Shown: positions 33,702-45,100 of the stretch, piece by piece
Numbering within the stretch: position 1 is the stretch's first letter
How the letters are laid out: every line of letters starts with the position of its first letter
Assembly: GCA_963556145.1 (NCBI GenBank)
Contig: OY744464.1
Coordinates: 6,014,001-6,078,000 of the forward strand
Length of the DNA: 64,000 bases
Source: Hygrocybe punicea
Lineage: Eukaryota > Basidiomycota > Agaricomycetes > Agaricales > Hygrophoraceae
Direction: 5' to 3'
Notes under the pieces: model-generated
Told to the model about the DNA's origin: nothing
The model's input: only the letters and a program-made list of their open reading frames with translations
The model's database searches: none
Made by a program: the position numbers and the translations under genes

Positions 33702-35749
33702 ATGCCTCCCAAGAAGTCCACCGCCACGAAATCAAACTCGAAAGCAAAATCCAAGGCCACCATGTATGCATCCCTATTTTACTCGGTATAACTGAAGTTT
33801 CTATTGCATGCACTAAAGACGGCCTTCTGCAACAATCGAGAAGCGGAAGAAGGTCATCAAGACTTGGGCTGATGATGATATGTATGTGTCATCATTTTAA
33901 TCGTTATCTATTTTTGACCAATGGACAGTGTGGCTTTGTCCGATGCTAATGATGATGCCGTCAGTATTCAAAGCACTGGCAGTGTAATGGCACCGTCAAC
34001 ACTCACAAGGTATCTATAATCACATATCATTGTTATCCAATATGAGTTAACAAATATCAATATCCTCCTAGGCATTCCGTCAAGTTTCACAACGTTAAAG
34101 ACGTGTTAGTGTTTCAATATCAAATATATCCACCATGATATCAATCTGTTACAGTGGAAAGAAACGTCAAATGTCATCTCCCAATGTCACCGACAATGAC
34201 GACAATGTGTAAATATTTTTCATAGGTATTGTCTCATCATTGACAGGTTATCTATAGTAAAACGCCTTCCCCCGCCAAGAAATTGAAAGCTGCATCTAAT
34301 CAATCACGAGACGGTGAGGAAGAGGAGGAAGAGGAAGAGGAAGAGGATTACAGTTCTAAGTGAGTTGTTCGGTTATCATAGACATATCCATTTGTTCAAA
34401 CAAATCATTTGACTGTTTAGGCATCGTCGCAAAGTAGCCTTGATGAAGAACCCCGATAAGCCAATTTCGTGTGTATTTTACGTGCCGATATGAATATTCT
34501 CATTCATTAATTGTAACAGCGTTTCTAATACTCCATCCAAGAAGTCGAAGTCCACGAAGGCCATCATGCTCGATGATACCGACGATGATAAAGGCTCCAG
34601 TGGCGATGAAGGAGATCTGACCTATGCACTGACGCAGATCACCAGGTGTGTTGGATCTTATTACACCGTGGTGTTTGATGTAGATGTCGTGAATCTAGCT
34701 TACCATCTCCGAACGTTGATGAGTCCGATATTGGCACGAGGGATCCTCAACTTGTTGACACCTACCAAGACTGTGTCAATATCAAGTATGCAATTGCATT
34801 TATACCCTTGTCATTTACTCATAACCATTCAGGGCAGCAGCAATGGTATCCTGGTCCAGTGCAATTGGGAATGGCAACCCACAGTTCAGTGATATCATCA
34901 CTGACATCTACAAGATCAACAGAAAGTACGTTATTTGAACAGCAATTTGAGGTCAATTTGGTCGATTCATTGGATATAATATAGGTTATTGGTTTCCGCC
35001 ATTACATTTGATAGATCTGGGAGGTACTCTAATCTCTCTCGTGATAACCCTGCCCATATCTCCACTGGTGCATTTGGTCGCAACTTCTTTCATGCAGTCG
35101 GAGGTGGAATGCCGACGATCTTTACATCGGTCATCATAGTGGAGTCCTGCTTTCTCGATGAGCCCAAGATTGGTGGCAATACAAAGCCGGTCAAGGTTAT
35201 ACAGGGTGCACTACTTCAAGGGGAATGGGAGCGATATGTCGGTGCTATTGGAATGGTGATTCGCGAGTCCAAATTTCGGGCCCAACTGTATAAGGACTAT
35301 GTGTCCTTCTCAACGACCACAGCAAGTGGAATGGATACATCTCCCAGTTTGTGCATTAATCATTTTTAGTTGTAATTCCTAATCGATTTTCATAGAGGCA
35401 TCGACATCCAAAAATGTACAACTTAGTCCATTCACTCGTCGACCCACTCCATCTTATCATAAGGCCGCTCTATCATTTTACGATATTGGTAAGCATCCGG
35501 TCGTCTAATATAAATTGATATCTTAAGTATGTGTTGTCAGTGCCCATCTATGATGCACACAAAGTCAAAGCGGACTTCACGTCCACTCTCATATCGCTCC
35601 AGCAACTACCCATCTTCCCGCACAATATCCCTGCAGGATCCTGTGTCGTTGTTGGACACACCATCAATACATTCAAGCATGTAGATGACATGATGAAGAG
35701 CATTTCACTCAATGTGCAATGGGTCATGGTCTTGGGAGTGCCGAAATGA
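33702..35749 (+). CDS. Gene B: Lys/Ser-rich nuclear-type protein with a conserved C-terminal domain
   Basis: Start MPPKKSTATKSNSKAKSKAT. The first half is split into many very short exons and encodes basic and acidic low-complexity sequence (KKRQMSSPNVTDND, a run of about 13 Glu with Asp in GEEEEEEEEEED, SKKSKSTKAIMLDDTDDDKGS). From about 34835 a globular part follows: MVSWSSAIGNGNPQFSDIITD, LVSAITFDRSGRYSNLSRDN, GAFGRNFFHAVGGG, LLQGEWERYVGAIGMVI, VPIYDAHKVKADFTST, IPAGSCVVVGHTINTFK, LNVQWVMVLGVPK, with TGA at 35747-35749. The C-terminal GSCxVVGxTINTxxxx...NxQWVxVLG pattern is one I associate with recurring unnamed basidiomycete proteins found with gene-A-like neighbours. Role unknown; composition suggests a chromatin or DNA-associated protein. 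Confidence 0.6.
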
Positions 35750-35836
35750 TTGCTCCACTTAGCATCATTTATATTTGTATCTTATGTCTGTTTTGTGAAA
35801 TAAACGCGAACCGATCCATTGACTGTACAGATAATA

Positions 35837-37633
35837 TTACAAATATGAGTATGGACCTTTGATGTCAATCAACCATTTATAGAAAACCCCTGCAAAAGTG
35901 TCTGCTAATGAGCCAATGGGTGCTCGAACGGATTTTGGACCTGACTTCATGTTCGACCAGAGGCTGCATGTGTGATAACATTCCACCTCGTTCACGAAAT
36001 AGGACACAGTATCCGTTTTGGAATCCACAATGAGTGATATGTCCATACGGCAAAAAACACTCATCGATGGTTTTCCACCAACCATATTGGACTCTATCGC
36101 ATAAAGCCCTTCGTAGGTCTTTTGGACAAAGTCGAAGAACTCGTTTCTGCCTTGCTCTCGAATAGAAATGGTGCCCCTGTCCGGATTGCACGCCACCGTC
36201 TTCAATAGAGTCCCCTGCGTTTGAAATATTCTGACAAAGTTAAGACAATCATGCATATGATATGACAAGTGAAAATGAAGGGCACTCACCTTAACTCATC
36301 CAAGGTATAGAAACTTGAGACGATATCCCACTTCCAGGACTTGCTTTCCTTGTTGTACAGGGTGTGCACCGTATACACGACCTTTCCACCAACTAGAAAC
36401 ACACGCCATTCGCCCATCTTACTCAGTGGTTCGATGTACGTTTGCCCAAACCAACGTGAACCTGGAACCTCACAGTTATTGCGCATGTATTCCCAATTTC
36501 GCTTGGCATCGCCAGGTAATAGGACGTGATGACCGGTGTCGCTGTGTGTCCGTTTCAAGACAATATTCGGTGGGAATTGGTCGCCATCGTTTAATAATTT
36601 TGCTTGAGGGCGTATCATATGCGTTACATTCAAAGCGACATGAAGCAAGTTTTGATTTTGTATCCATTTTGAATGGACCGTGTTCATCTGCTTCAGAGGC
36701 GGCCAGATGTGTGCCGTTCGACAGAGTTCATCCATGCCAGTCATGAAAATCGACACATTTTCCAGTGTCAATCCGTATTGGTTACCGCTGTCAAGACATC
36801 AGTATAATGCAGCGATGTCAATCTTACATGTATGACATTCCCATATCCACACCACCAAATACACAATCTGCCGATGCGAACTTTTGCCACGTATTGCCTT
36901 TGTCTTGATGGCGAAGTATTGCATGAAGGAACTCGGGCCAAAATATGTATTTGACATTGAAGCGCCGGGCTCCATCCTCATGATGTAGTCGCATTCCGAT
37001 ATAAACCTGTTTGTTGTGAAATACGTTTCAGTATCAACAATCCACAAATTAAACAATAGACATTACCCATTCTTGAATACATGCTGAATAGCGACTCTTG
37101 TATGACTTGATGATATGGACGTAACCATCAAGATGGGCAATGGTATCGAGTTCGATGTCGGATATGGTCGTGGTGACGAATGCAAGATCGTTAATGGCTG
37201 CGGCTTTGCTCGCGATACGAGTTGTTGGGTCAAGGATAAAAAGGATTTTGAAAACACGGCCGTCATTGTTGCTTAATGTGGTTATACGGTGTTCATTGTT
37301 GCTTACGGTGGTTGGCGGTTCCGTTTCACAGTCAGATGATGTTTCCATCTCAGAGTCGGATGATAGCCTTTTGCGTGGAAGGAGATCGAGTTCCGCGGCC
37401 GTCGCATTGCGGACACCCTGCGAATTTTCACGTATGTTGCGACCAAGACATACCGACTGCGGACAAATTCCAGACGAAACGCATTTGGGATGTTGGTGTG
37501 CGGATCCGACATGTCTTTGGCAGGAGTTGCCTTCCTTCTTCCACAAAAGACATTTCGTTTTTGGAGAGTCGCATTTTCGACCAGGGCAGATGTGCATACA
37601 AAGTTCATAACCAAGTTCCTTCTTATATGGCAT
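35837..37633 (-). CDS. Gene C: Cys/His-rich N-terminus plus ATP-grasp-like domain
   Basis: Minus strand, start at 37633: MPYKKELGYELCMHICPGRKCDSPKTKC ... NSCQRHVGSAHQHPKCVSSGICPQSVC, a Cys/His-rich region likely to bind zinc. A variable acidic/Ser linker follows, then VFKILFILDPTTRIASKAAAIN, QEW/VYIGMRLHHEDG and RFNVKYIFWPEFLHAIL. The last part looks like an ATP-grasp: NIVLKRTHSDTGHHVLLPG (nucleotide-binding Lys/Arg and Gly-rich turn), MGEWRVFLVGGKVVYTVHT, and MSVFCRMDISLIV ... VSYFVNEVECY, where R-x-D and N-E sit where metal-binding residues are expected. The stop is 35837-35839. ATP-grasp enzymes ligate a carboxyl to an amine or thiol using ATP. The substrate here is unknown. Divergent from gene D across the palindromic satellite. 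Confidence 0.65.
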
Positions 37634-39121
37634 GTTTGTGGACCTAGGCAGGATTTCGGATGGGTGGGATGAGGAACAGACACAGATATCATTAATACAT
37701 CAATACCTTAATGATTGATTACTTTCAGGGTGGTTGATAGCGGGTGGTGACGATTCCACAAACCTTCTAATTATAAGACGTTGGAATTATGTCACCTGAC
37801 AAGAGTGGCAATGATAAAACAACGAACACGTGCCAAACACGTTGATCAGCAATGGAATCATTTAAATGTCTTGAAAGAGCAATATCCACTGAACAGATCG
37901 GACGTGTTCGGTGTGTTCGGTGGAGATGTTCGGTGGATGTCAACCAACCATTATGAGGAGATATACTACACCAAACACATCGAACATGTTCGGTGTGTTC
38001 GGTGGAGATGTTCGGTGGATGTCAACCAACGGATATACCACACCGAACACATCGAACATGTTCGGTGTGTTTGGTGGAGATGTTCGGTCAACGTTGGTGA
38101 ACCAATATTACTAGATATACTACACCGAACACATCGAACATGTTCGGTGTGTTCGGTGGAGATGTTCGGTGGATGTCAACCAACGGTTGTGACCGGATAT
38201 ACCACACCGAACACATCGAACATGTTCGGTGTGTTCGGTGGAGATGTTCGGTGGATGTCAACCAACGGTTGTGACTAGATATATCACACCGAACACATCG
38301 AACATGTTCGGTGTGTTCGGTGGACATGTTCGGTCAACGTTGCTGAACCAATATTACCAGATATATGACACCGAACAAATCAAACATGTTTGATGTGTTC
38401 GGTGTGGTATATCTAGTAATATTGGTTCAGCAACGTTGACCGAACATGTCCACCGAACACACTGAACATGTTCGATGTGTTCGGTGTGGTATATCTAGTC
38501 ACAACCGTTGGTTGACATCCACCGAACATCTCCACCGAACACACCAAACATGTTCGATGTGTTCGGTGTGGTATATCCGGTCACAACCTTTGGTTGACAT
38601 CCACCGAACATCTCCACCGAACACACCGAACATGTTCGATGTGTTCGGTGTAGTATATCTAGTCGTACATTGACATCCACCAAACATGTCCGGTGACCGA
38701 ACACACCAAACAACATGTTTGTTGTAGTATATCTAGTCCTTCTACATCCATCCAACAAGTCAGACTTGTTGTGCTTTTCCGTCAACGGACCAGTCCGTGA
38801 ATATTCATCGAACGAATTAACTCGATTTATCGCCTTACCAACTGAAAAATATTCCATACGCTGCACATGTCGGTTTTCTGCGTGCAATTACTAGCTTTGG
38901 ACAACTTCTAAGCTCGAGCCACATCAAAAACATAAATAAATAGATCTGTTGTTTATGCATGCAAAGAAGCCGAACATGAGGTCGAACATGTGGCGATTGA
39001 TCTGGTCACGTGGTCGTGACATCCGTATTCATAGTCTGGAGCGTTGAGTAATAAATCCGCCCTTTTCTTTTGCTCTCAAATCGCCTCACACGTCGACCAA
39101 AAAACTTTTATTTCATCTACC
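37634..39121. promoter_or_regulatory. Shared 1.5 kb upstream region of genes C and D, occupied by the satellite
   Basis: No gene. Starts of C (37633, minus) and D (39122, plus) face away from each other. The middle 850 bp is the palindromic satellite. Another CCGAACATGAGGTCGAACATGTGG lies near 38969-38992, close to the start of D. Confidence 0.5.
37895..38740. repeat. Palindromic satellite built on CGAACATGTTCGGTGTGTTCGGTGGA
   Basis: Units of 72-82 bp repeat from 37905 to 38386 (motif ATGTTCGGTGTG at 37986, 38058, 38140, 38222 and 38303). Each joins the self-complementary CGAACATGTTCG to GGTGGAGATGTTCGGTGGATGTCAACCAAC and GATATACYACACCGAACAC. At 38386/38387 (centre CAAACATGTTTG) the whole array turns and runs back as its reverse complement to about 38700. 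It is therefore a palindrome of palindromes: arms of roughly 330-350 bp, each made of hairpin-forming units. No open frame here is a gene. Confidence 0.93.
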
Positions 39122-41045
39122 ATGTCCTTGCCAGTCGTCAAAACCTCGACTCCCGCTGTCAATCCCGCCGCCTTCAAGTACTGGCCTGATGCGCCGCCCA
39201 AAAAGCTGCAGGAGCTACATCGCATCTTCCAAATCCAGTACATGGTCCCGCCCAAGATTCCAGCACCCAACAAGGAATCCGGCGCAATTCCCGTATTTTC
39301 TCGTAATCTCTATGTACTGAAGACACACCCCCACGATGCCACCGCCCGAGGTGAGTTATGGCGCGAAATCCCCGAATGATACGAGGAACCGCTCCGTCGC
39401 TTGATTTATCAAATGGATATGTACATCTACGCGACAGCAGCCATCGCATACAACAAGGCACCCAACTACTCGCCAGACTACGTCAAAAATGATAAGGAAG
39501 GGACCAATTCACTTCGGGATTACCTCAAGTATACCGACACCGTCATGGACGAAATTTGGGCAGAAGTCTTGGTGGCGAAACGGGCAAACGAGGTTACCCG
39601 TGACTGGCGAAGCAAGATCTTCGATGATTGGCTCCTGAAAGAATTTTATGTCGGGAAACATTCTCCATCGGCTTTGATTCAACATGGCGCTGTGAACACC
39701 GAGATCAAGCCCGAGGATCTAGGTAAGTATATATGTATTTATGGCCAAATGAATTCTCACGTCTGGCATCATAGATTGGGCAAAATACGACGAATCCGTG
39801 CCAGCATGGCACAGCGGAACCTTGGCAAATTGGTCATTCGGTGGGCTTCCGGACGCCACAAAGCTCGAGATCATCGGTCATGTTATTGCTTGGTGTAAAG
39901 GACATAGTGTCCTCGTCGATTCTGATGTGGCGGATGATGATGAAGGTGTGATCTAGAATTACATGTGTGATTGTGCTAATGATATAATACATTTGCAGAG
40001 GAGCCCATTGCCCAGGGCAAGGGCAAGGGCAAAGCCAAGTCAAAATCGGTCAAAAAACAGAAGGCATCTTCTGCTGGTTTGTACAAATTTTCAACCATAG
40101 TGGTGTATAGATCTATTGAATATTCAGGTGGCGCAGACAATTCGTCCGAGAAGGACAAAAAGAAGCCCAAGCCCAAGCCCAAGTCCAGTAAGTACTTTCA
40201 TTGTCTGTGATTGTCATACATGCAAACCCTTCATCATGACAGAGCGCACAATCAAGTCCAAAGCCGAGGACGACGATGAGGGTGAGTTATTGAATTCTGA
40301 ATATCAAAACGATGATCCAACACATTTATTCATGTATAGACGACATAAAGATGGAGGAGGACGTAGCCCCGGTAAAGAAGAAGCAGTCTAAGGCCCAAAT
40401 GCGTACGTTGCTCACCTTGTTATGATTAATGCACTGACATCTCGCAGTCGCTGTTGAAATTGGGTCGTCGCGCACAACCCAGCAATCGGCATCGGAGAAA
40501 TTGACAATGGAGATTAAGCCACCCATCGCCCCCGAGCCGGATGTTGTGGCACCGGAATCCGCGAAGTTGGACATTTTAGGACCAGAGTGGGCGGGGTTGT
40601 TGGATGTTGATAATGATATAACCATGGACAACGATGACGGATCTCCCAAACCTGAAAAGATGTCTCCCAGCGATGGTCACGAGGATGGCGAGATGGCAAA
40701 GAGGAGGAAATTGGATGTTGCTTCGGAGCAAGCGGGCATTATCATAGAGAAGCTCAACCTGGTGAAGCCACCGAAGAAGTCTCCGACTCCGGGTATGTAT
40801 TTCAACATTACATCATAGGCTGTATATATTCCAATTCTGATCTTCTCCATGTCCTAGGATTCCGTCCCAATACGCGTGCATCATCATGCCACCAGTCATC
40901 GACCCCTGCAGAGCCCAGCGCTTCATCAATGGATGTGGATTGGAGCAACATTGTTCCACCCGAAATCCTACTCTCCATTACTCCAAGCCAAACGAGGCCT
41001 TCATCTCCCAAGCCATCGACATCCAAACTTGATCCCAGGCCTTAA
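39122..41045 (+). pseudogene. Gene D: lineage-specific nuclear-type protein, broken by one in-frame TGA
   Basis: Start MSLPVVKTSTPAVNPAAFKYW, then ELHRIFQIQYMVPPKIPAPNK, RNLYVLKTHPHDATARGELW, then TGA at 39377-39379. The same frame continues directly with YEEPLRRLIYQMDMYIYATAA and GTNSLRDYLKYTDTVMDEIWAEV. Later exons, separated by short introns, give DWAKYDESVPAWHSGTLANWSFGGLPDA, an acidic/basic tail (GKGKGKAKSKSVKKQK, KPKPKPKSK), and ILGPEWAGLLDVDND, MAKRRKLD, MDVDWSNIVPPEILLSITPS, with TAA at 41043-41045. The candidate GT..AG around the TGA is 35 nt and would shift the frame, so a point nonsense mutation (CGA to TGA) is the simpler reading. All other exons look intact. Function unknown. Confidence 0.6.
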
Positions 41046-42133
41046 TTTCGGAGGAGTAAGTCCTTCTTTTGTGGAGTATTCATTATATTTGACTAAAAAG
41101 ACTGTATCCCAGTCGTTGATTTCTGGAAACTTGGTGACAATCTGTGCCCTCAAATGTCCTCCTCATACATCGCTACTATTAACATTTGTACAGTTTCTAT
41201 ATATGTATTTCTTTTTGCTCCGTTAAAAATGGTTTGTCTTACTGTCCTATGACCATAAGAATTGAGCATGATAGTGAGCATAGATACAGCATAAGGCATC
41301 AATCTTGTTGACTGAAAATCTGTTTGTCTAAAATATATCCTGGTGAATGCATTACTTTCAGTTCAGTTGTACAACCACCTACACATTCAACTTGAGAAGG
41401 ACAACCTGAGATGACTCTCATTCGGGCTAATGAAAATTCAAATTGAATATATGTAAGAAACCAGAATCACGAACTTTATGGACCTATTAAATGAGGATAC
41501 AATGATACAAGAGTAACAAAACCCCCTCTTGTAGTGGAAGATATAACTGTCACTCCAAGGGGAGCTATGACTCTTTGGTACCGAAATAATACAGTATACT
41601 TGTGTGGGAATGATACGTACAGCTCCATAAAAATGACAATGTATTTCTGACAAGGATGAAGAACAATGATAATTTCCATGAATTACCAAGCAATTGTCAA
41701 ATATGCACAGTTGTCAAACAGCCTGGTTGTTCAACTTCAATACCTGTTTTGTCTGTTGAGCAAGATAGAAATAAATATCACTGAGACTCTGAAGATTAAA
41801 TCCACAAAATATCTTAAAAGGGGGTACCATTGTTCTTCTCAGTCGGTTTGATCAATGTCTTGTCAGCCAGACCCCTAATAAGATCGTAAGGCAGCTATTC
41901 ATGATACAGATGCATTTTGGGCCTGTATCAAGGCATGTCACAGGAACATAGAATGGAATAAAAAAAGTAAACACAGATTTCTAAAGATTCAGGCACGCCT
42001 TATGGTGTTTTGGGAAAAGCTTACAAATAATATAATGTCATATGATCAATCCCATTGTGTTAATTGTTATTCATGATCCGAACCACTTGACTAGTTAAAT
42101 GGGCGGTGTTTCCTCTTACTGTCACAAATCCTC
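41046..42133. other. AT-rich spacer before the Helitron coding region
   Basis: About 1.1 kb without a supported gene. The 5' end of the Helitron (TC after a host A) probably lies in this stretch or further upstream, but I could not place it. Confidence 0.4.
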
Positions 42134-45100
42134 ATGAATCCCCACAACATCATCCGTGTCTGCATTGCATGTTTGACTTATCTATATTTCCTTGCAAATG
42201 CAACATTATTTCCACAACTATGCCAAGACAAACTTATGTATATCTCTCCTGAACCAATTTCCTGTCCTGTGATATCGACCTTGACCCAAGAATTGGATGT
42301 TTTTCAAAGAAAACTCATAGAATATGAGTTGGCCCCAGATCAGGGCGATGCAACAATATTGATGCAAATAAATGCAACACTATATGTAAAGATCATTGGA
42401 ATAACAAAAGAAACAAAAGATAACTTGACAGTCAATCCATTATTCGTTTGGACTACATTTAAAAATAGCGCCTTCAAAATGCGAATACGTTCTATTCAAT
42501 ATGCCAGAACATATTTCTTACCTCCTAAATATCTCTTTGCTTTGTATTGTCTTCTCAAACCTATCACTGTCCAATGTCATTGTAAAATGATCAAAGCATT
42601 GCTCATGCGATCGCTATTGAGACGACATGATTTCAAAACATATTTATTTCATTGTATTACTAGTTCTCTATCACATGCAACGTTGCTGTGGACCACACTA
42701 TGTTTCATAATACGGCATAGCCGTTCAAACATAATTGTGTTCAATTTGAATTTATTCGGACACTTGTTTAAATCTTTATATATAAATTTCGTTCATAGAT
42801 ATGACTACATTGGTGGTGGTAAACGAATACCAACATTCAAGTTTAGCTTTCTTCAATCTTTTATGCTACCGTCTAATAATATCAACCATGATTCTGACAT
42901 ATTATTCGAATATGTGGGGCATATTGATGAACAAACAGCCAACACTTTATATGAAGATAGAAAAACATATGCATGTGTTAAAATGCCTTTACATGAACTT
43001 CTGCCAAATTTGACAGTGAAGGATATTGGTGAAATAACAACAATACATGGTATATATTTGTCAAAGACATTACGAAGATTACATGGACAAGATCTATCTG
43101 TGGCATTAATGAGGCATAATTGTTCAGCTTGTGATACTCATGTTTCTATTTTTCATGTGCATGATATTAAATCACATAAAGACCTGTGTAAACAGTGGTA
43201 CAGAAGACAAAAAATGACAGAAACATATGAGTGCGGCAAAGAAGAAACTTAGGCTCAAATGAAAGAAGAATTGGACAAGTCAGATGAGCAATTATTTCCT
43301 CCTCCTCCTCCATCTATTGAATTGAAGGAAACCATAATCAGCAACTGGTGCAGAGATACATCACCTGAATGTTTCCAAGAAAGTGGGTGTGCTGTATGTG
43401 GTCAATTGGTTGCATTGAAAAACATGTCTTTATTGTCAAAGACGAAGGTTAATCTGAAAATATTAACTAGAGACAATATGGGAATCACAAGATGTGAACG
43501 ATATCATTGTTCTGATCCAATAGAGGATATCAAAGGTCCAGTGCTAGATGACACATGTAAATGGATATGCAAACCATGTGTGCTCAGTCTGAATAAAGGC
43601 CAAACTCCCAAATATGCTTTGGCGAATGGACTTTGGATGGGAAGAATTCCTGCACAACTTCAAAATCTAACATTTGCTGAACAACTTTTGATTGCCCGTG
43701 TTCGTCACAACAAATGTATTGTTCGTGTCTCCTCTGGGATGCATAAAATGAAAGCAAATGCCATCATGTTTCAAAACCCAACACCAAAGATATATCAACG
43801 GTTGCCTCCAACAATTAAAGAACTTGATGAAGTGCTAGCGTTTATTTTCACTGGTCCTGCCAGACCAACTCCAGAAGACATGGAGCGAACACCTTTATTG
43901 GTTCGCCGAAGGCGAGTTTCTGCAGCTTTAGAATGGCTGAAATTGAATCACATGGATTACTATGATTTAGATATCTCCTATGAAAATCTAGCACAATATC
44001 CAGATCATGGAATTCCTGTTGTGGTTGCATATCGACCAGCAGACACAAATAAGGAACCAGAAGCCACTAGTGCATTTGACAATGAAGTGGAAGATGGTGT
44101 GGAAGATGGGCCTTGTCCCTTTGTTGTTAGTGGAGTAACTGGCGAAAATCTAGATATTACAAGTCCAAAGGCATTAATAGCTAGAGCGACCAAGCACTTG
44201 ATAGATGACCATGGTGGTGTTCTTGCCATAAGCCATGCTAGAAATCCAGAATCGTTCTTTAATAATCCTCAGTTATATCCTATGATGTTTCCCTGCCTAT
44301 TTCCATATGGCTTGGGTGGTATTAGCAGCATAGACAATGATGTTTTAAGCATCAGTGATATGATGCACAAAAGACATCTCCTGATGTACCATGACAAAAG
44401 ATTTCAAACCGATCCCTATTTTCCATTGATTGCATTCAATCAAGAACAAATCAAGGACAGTACAACCGGAGGATATTTGTTGACTAATAAACATAATTTC
44501 AACGATATTGCAGATCGCCTGATGAATATCAATATAGCTGTTTTGGATGACCTCTCTAAGAGATTATCTAGAGGTGATAGAGTCAAACCAGATACATCGG
44601 AAGAGAAAGCATGCTATAAACTCATTTCTGACCTGGATCACATAGTTGGTCAGGTCAAAGGTTCAATTACTAACAAGAAATACATGCGAAATGAGATTTG
44701 GTCTCTGATATCCTATATTGGTGCTCCGACTTGGTTTATCACTTTTGCACCTGCAGACATCAATCACCCACTATGCTTATATTATGCTGACAACAAAGAA
44801 AAGTTTTATCCTAAACTACGTCTACCCCAGGATTGTTACAAACTAATTGCAAACAATCCAGTTGCTGGAGCCCGCTTTTTTCACTTTACTACTGAAATGT
44901 TCATCAAACATATATTAGGAATAAATGAATCTCATCCTGGCCTGTATGGAAACACATCAGGTTATTATGCAACGGTAGAGGAACAAGGACATCTTACCTT
45001 GCATCTTCATATGCTGTTGTGGATAAAGGGATGCCTTACACCTCAGGAAATACGTGACAAAATTATGGGTGAAAATTCTGACTTTCAGAAAAGATTAGTG

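Noticed and set aside
37781..38887. CRISPR-like array of regularly spaced repeats and its EHVRCVRC-type open frames
   Set aside because: The genome is eukaryotic, units are self-complementary and the spacers are repeated too; the frames are repeat translations.
41438..41851. Short frames of 60-83 codons in the spacer before the Helitron
   Set aside because: No family features or splice continuity, and AT-rich composition makes chance frames likely.
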